DNA of 64,000 nt from Blastococcus sp. LR1 (GTDB lineage: Bacteria > Actinomycetota > Actinomycetes > Mycobacteriales > Geodermatophilaceae), in NCBI RefSeq assembly GCF_020166105.1, contig NZ_JAIUJY010000002.1, positions 790,696 to 854,695 of the forward strand, given 5' to 3'. Numbering within the stretch: the first letter of the stretch is position 1; every line of letters starts with the position of its first letter. Shown here in pieces: positions 9,216 through 16,249 of this stretch. Both the position numbers and the translations under genes were made by a program. The notes under the pieces are model-generated. The model saw only the letters and a list, made by a program, of their open reading frames with translations, had not been told where the DNA came from and did no database searches.

Positions 9216-10430
9216 GTGACCATCGGGTGGCTGGATCTCGCAGCAGGAGCCACGGGCGAGATGCTGCTCGGCGCCCTGCTCGACGTCGGCGTGCCACCCG
9301 AGGTGCCCACCGAGGCGATCGCGGCGTTGCACGTGGAACATCTGCACCTGGAGCCCCAGCAGGTGAGCCGGCAGGGACTGGGCGCCACCCTGGCGGTCGT
9401 GCACGCGGCGGCGGCCGACGAGGAGCGCACCTGGCCCGGTGTCCGCGCGCTGCTCGACGCCGCTCCGCTGCCACCGACGGTCCGGGACGGCGCCCTCGCG
9501 GTCGTCGAGCGGCTGGCCCGCGCGGCGGCGGCTGCGCAGCGGGTCGACGCCGAGGAGGTGCCCCTGCGCGAGCTGGGGACGGCCCGGGAGCTGGCCTCGA
9601 TCGTCGGCGTCCTCGCCTGCCTGGAGTACCTGGAGCTGGAGCGGCTCACCGCCTCTCCCGTGGCCGTGGGCAGCGGAACCGTTCCCTTCCGGAGCGGCCT
9701 CCAGCCCGTTCCCGGCCCGGTGGTGCTCGAACTGCTGCGCGGCGTCCCGGTGCAGGCCGGCGTCCTCCCGGAGGAGACGTGCACCGCCACCGGCGCGGCG
9801 CTGCTCGCCGCCCGGGTGGACGACTGGACGCCGCTGCCCGCGGTGCGCCCGCAGCGGGTCGGCACCGGCGCCGGCGAGGAGGACCCGGAGGAGCTGCCGA
9901 ACGTCGTCCGGCTGGTCCTGGGGGAGCCGTCCCGCCCGGCGCCGCTCCTGCCGGTCGTCGTGGAGGCCAACGTCGACGACCTCGACCCGCGTCTCTGGCC
10001 CGGCGTGCTGGACGCGCTGCTGGCCGCCGGCGCGTCCGACGCCTGGCTCACCCCGATCCTGGTGCAGCAGGGGCGGCCGGCGCACATGCTGTCGGCGCTG
10101 TGCCGGCCCGACGCCCTCACGTCGGTCCAGTCCGCCGTCTTCTCCGCGACCTCCACCACCGGCATGCGGGTCGTGGAGGCCCGGAAGGTCGCCCTGGAAC
10201 GGAGCCTGGCCTCCGTCGACGTCCTCGGCGGGCAGGTGGGGGTCAAGGTGGCCACCGCCGGCGACCGGGTGGTCAACGTCGGCGTCGAGTTCGAGGACGT
10301 CGTCACGCTGGCGCGGGAGCGGGACCTGCCCGTCAAGGAGGTCCTCCGCGCGGCCACCGCCGCCGCGGAGGCGGCCTACCCCGCCGACCCCGCATCCCGG
10401 GTCGAGGACGCGCCTCCGCTCTGGGGCTGA
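9216..10430 (+). CDS. LarC-like nickel-insertion protein (DUF111) with altered metal motif
   Basis: 404-residue LarC-family protein. LarC inserts nickel into the pincer nucleotide using CTP and is built from two domains. Here the N-terminal domain begins WLDLAAGATGEMLLGALLD (family: D-x-x-SGxSGDM). The C-terminal domain contains VVEANVDDLDPRLWPGVLDA, DAWLTPILVQQGRP and the STTGMRVVEARK segment typical of LarC2. The usual HFHEVGAxDSIVDIVG motif reads VPLRELGTARELASIVG at 115-131, so both His and both Asp are replaced. GTG 9216 was chosen from the promoter spacing and from homology starting at WLDL. No LarE or LarA is in the window. Either a divergent LarC with other ligands or a repurposed relative. 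Confidence 0.8.
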   Translation: MTIGWLDLAAGATGEMLLGALLDVGVPPEVPTEAIAALHVEHLHLEPQQVSRQGLGATLAVVHAAAADEERTWPGVRALLDAAPLPPTVRDGALAVVERLARAAAAAQRVDAEEVPLRELGTARELASIVGVLACLEYLELERLTASPVAVGSGTVPFRSGLQPVPGPVVLELLRGVPVQAGVLPEETCTATGAALLAARVDDWTPLPAVRPQRVGTGAGEEDPEELPNVVRLVLGEPSRPAPLLPVVVEANVDDLDPRLWPGVLDALLAAGASDAWLTPILVQQGRPAHMLSALCRPDALTSVQSAVFSATSTTGMRVVEARKVALERSLASVDVLGGQVGVKVATAGDRVVNVGVEFEDVVTLARERDLPVKEVLRAATAAAEAAYPADPASRVEDAPPLWG

Positions 10431-10588
10431 ATCCGCCCGCCGCGGCGCTGCCGTGTCGGCCGGAAGGGCCGCGGGTAGGAACCCCGGCCACCGGCCGGTG
10501 GCGGGCCGGGAACCGCCGGGTGGGCCTGCGGAGTTACCCGTGCGAGGGAGTCCGGCCGCGAGGGCTCAATCGGGAACCCGACTGCGCC

Positions 10589-10601
10589 GTTACGGAACCG
10601 A
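10589..10601 (+). promoter_or_regulatory. 13-mer shared with the SigE-like gene upstream region
   Basis: GTTACGGAACCGA occurs here, 39 nt before the GAF-PAS-GGDEF start, and again at 30015-30027 before the SigE-like sigma gene. GGAACC resembles ECF-sigma -35 elements; no convincing shared -10 is seen. Confidence 0.3.
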
Positions 10602-10639
10602 ACGGCTGGAACGGACCGGCCGGACCCGGGAGGACCAGC

Positions 10640-12085
10640 ATGAGCAGCACGACGGAGCCCCGTGCGGCGCTCGGCCGTCTCGCTGCCCTGGCTTCCGACG
10701 ACCTGCCCGCCCTGGACGCCGACCCCGCGCTCGAGGGACTCATCCGGGTCGCCGCCGCGGTGACCGGCATGACCCGCGCCTCGGTGATCAGCATGGACAC
10801 CCCGATCATGCGCGTCCTGGCGTCGGACGGCTTCCGCTACACCTCCTGGCCCCGCAAGGGTTCGGTCATCGACCTGATGATGGCGCGCGGGCCGGGCGTG
10901 CAGAGCTGCGACGACATGACCGCCGAACCCGCGTTCGCCGGCAGCCCCTGGGTGGACGGCCGCCGCGACGGGCTCCGCGCCTTCGCCTACGCCCCGGTGA
11001 CCGTCGACGACGTCCTCATCGCGGCCATCTGCGTGTTCCACAACGCCCCGCACGCGTTCACCGACGCGGAGCGGGAGCGGCTCGCCGACGTCGCGACCGC
11101 TGTCGCCTCGCTCGTCCGTGCCCGCCAGCAGGCCAGCCAGCTCGCCGACCTGGCCGCCGCCAGCCAGCTGGCCCGCGCCGAGATCGCCCGCGCCCACGAG
11201 GACCTCGCCCGCTCCACCGCCTTCACCAAGGCCCTGCTCGAGGTGCTGCCGGTCGGCGTGGTCGGCGCGGACGCCGAGGGCCGGGTGACGCTGTTCAACG
11301 CCACCAGCCGCAAGTGGCACGGGATGGACGCCGACCCCGACGTCGCCCCGGCCGACATCCCGGCGACCTTCTCGCTCACCGACGTCGACGGCCGGCCACT
11401 GGAGCCGGACGAGGTGCCGCTGTGGCGCATCTACCGGGAGGGCAAGCTCGACCCGGTCGAGTCGGGGATCACGGTGCCCGGCCGGCCGACCCGCCGCGTC
11501 GCGGCCGCCGGCGCCCAGGTCCGGGACGACGAGGGGAACCTCCTCGGCGTCGTCGCCGTCCTGCACGACGTCACCGAGCAGCGCGCCCTCGAGGCGGCGC
11601 TCCGGGAGGCCGCCCTGCACGACCCGCTCACCGGCCTGCCGAACCGCAACCTGCTGCTGGACCGCCTGGACCAGAGCCTGGCCGCAGCGGAGCGGGCACA
11701 GCGCACGATGGCTGTCCTGTACTGCGACCTGGACGGCTTCAAGCCGGTCAACGACCTCGCCGGTCACGCCGCCGGCGACGAGGTCCTCGTCGAGGCGTCG
11801 CGCCGCCTGGCCGGTGCCATCCGCCCCGGCGACACCGTCGCGCGGATCGGTGGCGACGAGTTCGTCGTCCTCTGCCCCGAGGTGGGCACCGAGCAGGCCG
11901 CGCAGGTCATCGCCGACCGCATCACCGCTGCGTTCCAGGAGCCGCTGCGCCGGACCGGCGGCGAGGAGCACCTCGTCGGCATCAGCATCGGCGTGGCCCT
12001 CTGCGGCGCCGGGGACACCGCCGACACCGCACTGGCGAACTCCGACGCCGCCATGTACCAGGTCAAGGCCAGCCGGAAGCGCTAG
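10640..12085 (+). CDS. GAF-PAS-GGDEF diguanylate cyclase
   Basis: Cytoplasmic sensor of 481 residues. An N-terminal GAF domain covers about 25-165 (MTRASVISMDTPIMRVLASDG, CDDMTAEPAFAGSPWVDG). A short coiled coil (170-195) precedes a PAS domain at about 200-310 (LLEVLPVGVVGADAEGRVTL ending in VAVLHDVTEQ). A canonical GGDEF domain covers about 315-475, with HDPLTGLPNR, DLDGFKPVND and intact GGDEF at 404-408. All catalytic residues look intact, so it should make c-di-GMP in response to a ligand or redox signal bound by GAF or PAS. ATG 10640 has GGGAGG seven bases upstream. It stands alone, between the larC-like gene and the cation exporter gene. Confidence 0.93.
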   Translation: MSSTTEPRAALGRLAALASDDLPALDADPALEGLIRVAAAVTGMTRASVISMDTPIMRVLASDGFRYTSWPRKGSVIDLMMARGPGVQSCDDMTAEPAFAGSPWVDGRRDGLRAFAYAPVTVDDVLIAAICVFHNAPHAFTDAERERLADVATAVASLVRARQQASQLADLAAASQLARAEIARAHEDLARSTAFTKALLEVLPVGVVGADAEGRVTLFNATSRKWHGMDADPDVAPADIPATFSLTDVDGRPLEPDEVPLWRIYREGKLDPVESGITVPGRPTRRVAAAGAQVRDDEGNLLGVVAVLHDVTEQRALEAALREAALHDPLTGLPNRNLLLDRLDQSLAAAERAQRTMAVLYCDLDGFKPVNDLAGHAAGDEVLVEASRRLAGAIRPGDTVARIGGDEFVVLCPEVGTEQAAQVIADRITAAFQEPLRRTGGEEHLVGISIGVALCGAGDTADTALANSDAAMYQVKASRKR

Positions 12086-12165
12086 CGCCCGGCCCGCTAC
12101 CGTGGTCGACCGAGAGGTCGCCTGCCCGAGCCCCGCCCGGCAGAGCCGTGCGGAGGAGTGTCGTC

Positions 12166-12759
12166 GTGATCTGGTCGGTCGTCCTGGCTGCCTTCGTCCT
12201 GGTGCTCCCGGTGGAGCTGCCCGACAAGACGCTGTTCGCCAGCCTCGTGCTGGCCACCCGGTTCGCCCCGCTCCCGGTCTTCGTGGGCGTCGGCACGGCC
12301 TTCGGCCTGCAGGTGGCGATCGCCGTCACCGCCGGCTCGCTGCTGTCGCTGCTGCCCGAGGCCCTGGTCACCGGCGTCGTCGCCCTGCTGTTCCTGGTCG
12401 GCGCGATCATCCTGTGGCGCAGCGCCGGGGAGATCGAGGACGGCGGCGAGGCCGCGGACGCCCGCGAGCAGACGTCGTTCCTGCGCGCCGCGGCGATCTC
12501 GTTCGGCGTGCTCTTCGCCGCCGAGTGGGGCGATCTGTCACAGCTGGCCACCGCCGGCCTCGCCGCCCGCTACGAGGAGCCGCTCTCGGTCTTCGTCGGC
12601 GCCTGGGCCGCGCTGCTCGTCGTCTCCGGCCTGGCCGTGTTCCTGGGCAAGAAGCTCGCCGACCGGCTGCCCATCGCGCTCATCCGCCGGGTGGCCGCCG
12701 GGCTGTTCCTGGTGTTCGCCGTCGTCGCCGTCGTGGAGACCGTCCGCGCGCTCAGCTGA
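12166..12759 (+). CDS. GDT1/TMEM165-family (UPF0016) cation exporter
   Basis: Six-segment membrane protein of 197 residues. The two signature motifs of the family are present once per half: ELPDKT near residue 20 and EWGDLS near residue 125, each supplying acidic ligands for Mn2+ or Ca2+. The family exports these cations, probably in exchange for protons, and in bacteria is mostly linked to manganese homeostasis. The GTG start at 12166 has GGAGGAG seven bases upstream. A TACCGT box at 12098-12103 could drive it with a leader of about 55 nt. Its stop overlaps that of the convergent tetR gene by 8 nt. Confidence 0.85.
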   Translation: MIWSVVLAAFVLVLPVELPDKTLFASLVLATRFAPLPVFVGVGTAFGLQVAIAVTAGSLLSLLPEALVTGVVALLFLVGAIILWRSAGEIEDGGEAADAREQTSFLRAAAISFGVLFAAEWGDLSQLATAGLAARYEEPLSVFVGAWAALLVVSGLAVFLGKKLADRLPIALIRRVAAGLFLVFAVVAVVETVRALS

Positions 12760-13309
12760 TCTCCGGCGTCAGCAGGGCCAGCCGTTCCACCAGCGCGGTC
12801 AGCTGCGCCTCGAGGTCGGGCCAGCCCATTCCCGGCGAAGCCACGCGGAGCGTCACGAGGCCGTGCAGCGCGGTCCAGACCAGCCCCGCGTCGGCGCGTG
12901 GGTCGCGGCTCGCGGAGCGGCCTGCGGACACGCACGCCTGCACCGCGCCGACCAGACCGTCGAACGCCTCGCCGGCATGCGGGAGGTGCCGCCCGGCGAA
13001 CATCGCCCCGTAGCGGGCGGGCGCGGCCGTTCCCTGTTCGACGTAGGCCTGGCATCCGGCGACCAACCGATCGACCGGGTCCTCGACCCCCGCGGCGGCC
13101 GACCGGGTCGCGGCCAGCAGCGCGACGAACCCCTCGTCCAGGACGGCGTCCATCAGCGCGTCGAGATCGGCGAAGTGCCCGTAGACGGCGGGAGCGCTCA
13201 CCCCGGCCTCGCGGGCCACCCCGCGCAGGCTCACCGCGCCGACCGTTCCTTCGCGCTCCAGGAGGGACGCGGCGGCTGACACGAGATCGGCGCGGAGGTT
13301 GCGGGGCAC
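12752..13309 (-). CDS. TetR-family transcriptional repressor
   Basis: 185-residue regulator. The N-terminal helix-turn-helix reads VSLRGVAREAGVSAPAVYGH (about 26-45), classic for TetR, and is followed by a TetR_C-like ligand domain rich in Ala and Leu (about 75-180). It starts at GTG 13309. The intergenic space to the divergent gene at 13384 holds two inverted repeats (13317-13332 and 13348-13363) flanking back-to-back -10 boxes. From this I infer that it represses both itself and the divergent gene. The ligand is unknown. Confidence 0.9.
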   Translation of the reverse strand: MPRNLRADLVSAAASLLEREGTVGAVSLRGVAREAGVSAPAVYGHFADLDALMDAVLDEGFVALLAATRSAAAGVEDPVDRLVAGCQAYVEQGTAAPARYGAMFAGRHLPHAGEAFDGLVGAVQACVSAGRSASRDPRADAGLVWTALHGLVTLRVASPGMGWPDLEAQLTALVERLALLTPEIS

Positions 13310-13316
13310 GGGGTCA

Positions 13317-13332
13317 CTTTACAGACGTTAAG
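13317..13332. promoter_or_regulatory. TetR operator, imperfect copy
   Basis: CTTTAC-AGAC-GTTAAG, an inverted repeat with one mismatch, immediately upstream of the tetR start. It matches the perfect copy at 13348-13363 and lies 31 bp from it centre to centre, about three helical turns. Confidence 0.65.
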
Positions 13333-13336
13333 CACG

Positions 13337-13346
13337 AGCCTAGAGT
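13337..13346. promoter_or_regulatory. Back-to-back -10 boxes of the divergent tetR promoter pair
   Basis: AGCCTAGAGT contains TAGAGT on the plus strand (13341-13346) and TAGGCT on the minus strand (13342-13337). The boxes overlap and sit between the two operators, so repressor bound to either site would block both directions. Confidence 0.5.
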
Positions 13347-13347
13347 G

Positions 13348-13363
13348 CTTTACACCCGTAAAG
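13348..13363. promoter_or_regulatory. TetR operator, perfect copy
   Basis: CTTTAC-ACCC-GTAAAG, a perfect 6-bp inverted repeat with a 4-nt spacer, just downstream of the plus-strand -10 box and 20 nt before the ATG of the divergent gene. Confidence 0.7.
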
Positions 13364-13383
13364 TTCAGTGCGAGGAGCACTCC

Positions 13384-13739
13384 ATGCCCCTGATCCCCGA
13401 CCTGGCCTGGACGGCTCCCGACCCCCGTCCGGGGCCCGGCGTCGTCGTCACCACCCACCTGCACCTGCGCCGGCTGCGCGACGTGCCGGCGTTCTTCCGC
13501 ACCTCGATGGCCGTCTACCGCCAAGCGGTCGGCAGCCCGGTGTCCGGTCGGTGCGCCTGCGCGCCCGGCTGCTGGCGCGGCGGTTCACCACCGTCTCGTG
13601 GTGGGACGACGACGCCGCTGTCTCCGCCTACGCCCGTGCGGAGCCGCACCGCTCCGCCATGCGCGACTGGCGCCCCCGCATGGACCTCGCCGACATCAGC
13701 CGGCACCCCGGGGTGGAGGGAACTGTGCCGTCGGCGTGA
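13384..13739 (+). pseudogene. Frameshifted small ABM/DUF3291-like monooxygenase-fold gene
   Basis: The ATG at 13384 (GAGGAG nearby upstream) opens a frame reading MPLIPDLAWTAPDPRPGPGV then HLHLRRLRDVPAFFRTSMAVYRQAVGSP. The protein-like sequence then continues in another frame: GVRSVRLRARLLARRFTTVS, WWDDDAAVSAYARAEPHRSA and RMDLADISRHPGVEG, to the stop at 13739. The pattern (tryptophan-rich strand, DDDAAVSAYARAEPHRSAMR helix) resembles the dimeric alpha-beta-barrel family of antibiotic-biosynthesis monooxygenase and DUF3291-like proteins. One missing C in the CCC run at about 13535-13537 would join both halves into about 118 residues. It may be a true null allele or a sequencing error in GC-rich DNA. 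Divergent from, and probably controlled by, the TetR gene. Confidence 0.7.
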
Positions 13740-13743
13740 GCGA

Positions 13744-14448
13744 TCAGCGGGGCCGGGCCACCAGCACCCGGAACAGGTTCTCCAGGCGATAACCGCCGTC
13801 GCCGGTCGCGAAGGGCTCGACCGCCTCGAGCACGCTGTTCCGCAGGCTCTCCGGATCGGTGGTCCGCGTCGCGGTACGGGCGACCGGGGTGGCCAGCAGC
13901 GGCTCGAGCAGGGCGTCCTCGTCGGCGTACTCGAAGGGCACGACGACCTCGTCGAGCCGCTCCACCACGAGCCCTGCCCGCTCCGCCATCGCCCGCAGCC
14001 GCGCCGGCTCGCTCACCGCCGGCCCCCGCCCCGGCCGACGTGGCGCCAGCGCCTCCTGCAGTACGCGCAGGTCGCACTCGTCGTCCCGGCCCCACACCGT
14101 GGCCGCGACCAGCTCCCCGCCCCGCCCGGCCCGGCGGAGCACCGCGACGGGGTCGGCGACGTGCATGAGCAGCTGCACCGCCGCGACGACGTCGAACGGG
14201 CCGCGCGGCGGATCCTGCGCGTGCCGCACGAGGAACGTCCCCTCGGGCACCTCGGCTGCCGCCTGCGCCACGGCGCCGTCGTCGAGATCGACCCCGGTCA
14301 CCAGCGCTCCGCGATCGGCCGCCGCCCGGGCGAACAGGCCGGCGCCGCAGCCGAGATCGAGGAGGCGGGTGCCCTCCCCCACCGCGGTGGCGTCGAGCAC
14401 CGTCTCGTACAGCGGCGCACCCCAGCCGCGCGGCCCGTCGTCGCTCAT
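13744..14448 (-). CDS. Class I SAM-dependent methyltransferase
   Basis: 234-residue methyltransferase with the Rossmann motif I LLDLGCGAGLFARAAADRGA (about 29-48), motif post-I VTGVDLDD and motif IV-like FDVVAAVQLLMHVADP. The substrate is not evident. ATG 14448 is preceded by TAGTGT with an 8-nt gap and no ribosome binding site, suggesting a leaderless start. Its promoter lies over the very end of the betaine-binding-protein gene, so it may also receive read-through from that operon. It ends 4 nt from the frameshifted gene on the other strand. Confidence 0.85.
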   Translation of the reverse strand: MSDDGPRGWGAPLYETVLDATAVGEGTRLLDLGCGAGLFARAAADRGALVTGVDLDDGAVAQAAAEVPEGTFLVRHAQDPPRGPFDVVAAVQLLMHVADPVAVLRRAGRGGELVAATVWGRDDECDLRVLQEALAPRRPGRGPAVSEPARLRAMAERAGLVVERLDEVVVPFEYADEDALLEPLLATPVARTATRTTDPESLRNSVLEAVEPFATGDGGYRLENLFRVLVARPR

Positions 14449-14456
14449 CGGAGGCG

Positions 14457-14462
14457 ACACTA
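14457..14462 (-). promoter_or_regulatory. Leaderless-type -10 box of the methyltransferase gene
   Basis: TAGTGT on the minus strand, 8 nt before ATG 14448, overlapping the stop codon region of the upstream gene. Confidence 0.4.
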
Positions 14463-15449
14463 TCCGCGCGTGACGAGCCCCTCGGACACCATCCAGTCCA
14501 GCGCGACGTCGGCGGGCTCCTCGCCGTCCACGTCGACCCGCGCGTTCAGCTGCTGCAGCACCTCGTCGGTGAGCAGGTCGCTGATCGAGCCGAAGACGTC
14601 GGCCAGCTCCGGATGCGCCTCGAGCGTCTCGGTGAGCACCACCGCGGAGATGTTGTAGGCCGGGAAGAAGCCCTTGTCGTCCTCGAGCACGGTGAGGTCG
14701 AGGGCGGGGATGCGGCCGTCGGTGGTGAAGACCTCGCCGAAGTTGCACGCGCCGTCGTCGGTGGCCGTGTAGACCGCGCCGGTGTCCAGGATCCGGACGT
14801 TGTCGCGCGGCACGCCCGCCGGATCGCCGAGCGGGATCCCGTAGGCCTCCAGCATCGGTGCCAGACCGTCGTTGCGGCTGAAGAACTCCGACTCCACGCA
14901 GAAGGTGCGCTGCTCGACCGGGAGCTCGGCGAGCCCGGAGAGCGAGGTGACGTCGCCCAGCTCGGGCAGCGCCTCGGAGCGCACCGCGAAGGCGTAGGTG
15001 TTGTTCGCCTCCGCCGGCGGCAGCCAGGTCAGCCCGTTGGCCTCGTCGGCCGCGCGGACCACCTCGTACTGGGCCAGCGGATCGGCGAACGTCTCCGTCT
15101 CACCGAGGTAGGAGAGCCAGGCCGTGCCGGTGTACTCCCACTCCATGTCGATGTCGCCGTCGACGAGGCCCTGCCGGGCCGGCACCGAGCCGGGGATGTT
15201 CGTCCGGTCGACGACGTCGAACCCGGACACCTGCAGCGCGATCACCGCGATCTTGCCCAGGATCAGCTGCTCGGTGAAGTTCTTGGCGCCCACGACCAGC
15301 TCGACGCCCTCGGCGCCCTCGATCGGCTCGATGCTGCCGGGAGCCGACGGCGGCGTGTACTGCGAGGCCGCCTGCAGCCCGCACCCGCTCAGCGCCATGG
15401 TCCCGGCGAGCGCGACGGCCGCCAGCGCGGCCCCCGGACGGTTGCCCAT
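14460..15449 (-). CDS. Osmoprotectant ABC transporter substrate-binding lipoprotein (OpuC/ProX-like)
   Basis: 329-residue lipoprotein that captures quaternary ammonium compounds (glycine betaine, choline, carnitine) outside the membrane. A signal peptide ends in the lipobox LSGCG (Cys about residue 23). The mature part has LVVGAKNFTEQLILGKI, the hallmark of the OpuAC-like family, then GDIDMEWEYTGTAWLSYLGE and the DDKGFFPAYNISAVV segment near the C-terminus. ATG 15449 is preferred because AAGGGG lies five bases upstream; GTG 15452 is the alternative. It overlaps the permease stop by one base and is the last gene of a four-gene operon. Confidence 0.92.
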   Translation of the reverse strand: MGNRPGAALAAVALAGTMALSGCGLQAASQYTPPSAPGSIEPIEGAEGVELVVGAKNFTEQLILGKIAVIALQVSGFDVVDRTNIPGSVPARQGLVDGDIDMEWEYTGTAWLSYLGETETFADPLAQYEVVRAADEANGLTWLPPAEANNTYAFAVRSEALPELGDVTSLSGLAELPVEQRTFCVESEFFSRNDGLAPMLEAYGIPLGDPAGVPRDNVRILDTGAVYTATDDGACNFGEVFTTDGRIPALDLTVLEDDKGFFPAYNISAVVLTETLEAHPELADVFGSISDLLTDEVLQQLNARVDVDGEEPADVALDWMVSEGLVTRG

Positions 15450-16249
15450 CACAGCCCCTTCGGCCGGGCGACGTGCTCGACGACCCGCCCCAGCCAGTCG
15501 ATGGCGAGGGCGAGCAGCGCCACGAGGACCGCGCCGCTGATCAGGAGGGCGTCCAGCGAGAGGTTGATGCCGGTCGTGATGAGCACGCCCAGCCCGCCGC
15601 CGCTGATGAAGGTCGCCAGGGTGGCGGTGCCGACCAGCAGCACCAGTGCGGTCCGGACGCCGGCCAGCAGGACCGGCACCGCCAGGGGCAGCTCCACCCG
15701 CAGCAGCACCGCCTTGGCGCTCATCCCCATGCCCCGCCCGGCCTCGATCAGGCGCGAGTCGACGCCCTGGATGCCGACGATCGTGTTCCGCAGCACCGGC
15801 AGCGCCGCGTAGACCACCAGCCCGATCACCGCCGTCCGGAACCCGAAGTCCAGCCAGGCGGCCAGCAGCACGAACAACCCGATCGCGGGCGCGGCCTGCC
15901 CGGTGTTGGCCACGCCGATGATCAGCGGGCTGAACCGGCGCATCGAGCCGCGGGTGAGCGCGACGCCCAGCGGGATCGCGATCACCAGCACGACGACCGC
16001 GGAGACGGCGGTGAGCTGCAGGTGCTCCACGATGCTGCGCGACAGCGCGTCCCAGCCCAGCTGCCGCGACTCGGTGTCGGAGAGGTCCGCGGTGCCCCGC
16101 CAGACGACGAAGGCCAGCACCGCGAGCAGGACCAGGACCGGCTGCAGGAGCAGCGCCCGCCAGCTGCCGCCTCCCTCCGAGGCCTCGGCCTGAGTGGCCA
16201 CGACCCCGGGAGCGGCGCCGCCGGGGCGCACCTCCGTGGAGGCGGTCAT
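15449..16249 (-). CDS. Osmoprotectant ABC transporter permease (OpuCB/OpuCD-like)
   Basis: 266-residue membrane permease with one hydrophobic segment near residue 35 and five more from about 80 to 250. The inner-membrane-component motif that docks onto the ATPase reads IEAGRGMGMSAKAVLLRVEL (family: EAA-x3-G), followed by PLAVPVLLAGVRTALV. It overlaps the ATPase stop in ATGA at its start and the binding-protein start at its end. A second permease is encoded at the head of the operon, giving the usual two-permease composition of Opu-type importers. Confidence 0.92.
   Translation of the reverse strand: MTASTEVRPGGAAPGVVATQAEASEGGGSWRALLLQPVLVLLAVLAFVVWRGTADLSDTESRQLGWDALSRSIVEHLQLTAVSAVVVLVIAIPLGVALTRGSMRRFSPLIIGVANTGQAAPAIGLFVLLAAWLDFGFRTAVIGLVVYAALPVLRNTIVGIQGVDSRLIEAGRGMGMSAKAVLLRVELPLAVPVLLAGVRTALVLLVGTATLATFISGGGLGVLITTGINLSLDALLISGAVLVALLALAIDWLGRVVEHVARPKGL

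Noticed and set aside
9216..10430. Frameshift splitting larC into larC1 and larC2, as in Lactobacillus
   Set aside because: The frame is continuous through both domains here; no programmed shift is needed.
13744..14748. Longer (334-codon) version of the methyltransferase
   Set aside because: The extra N-terminal part is antisense-like Arg-rich sequence overlapping the betaine-binding-protein gene; the Rossmann domain and the promoter place the start at 14448.
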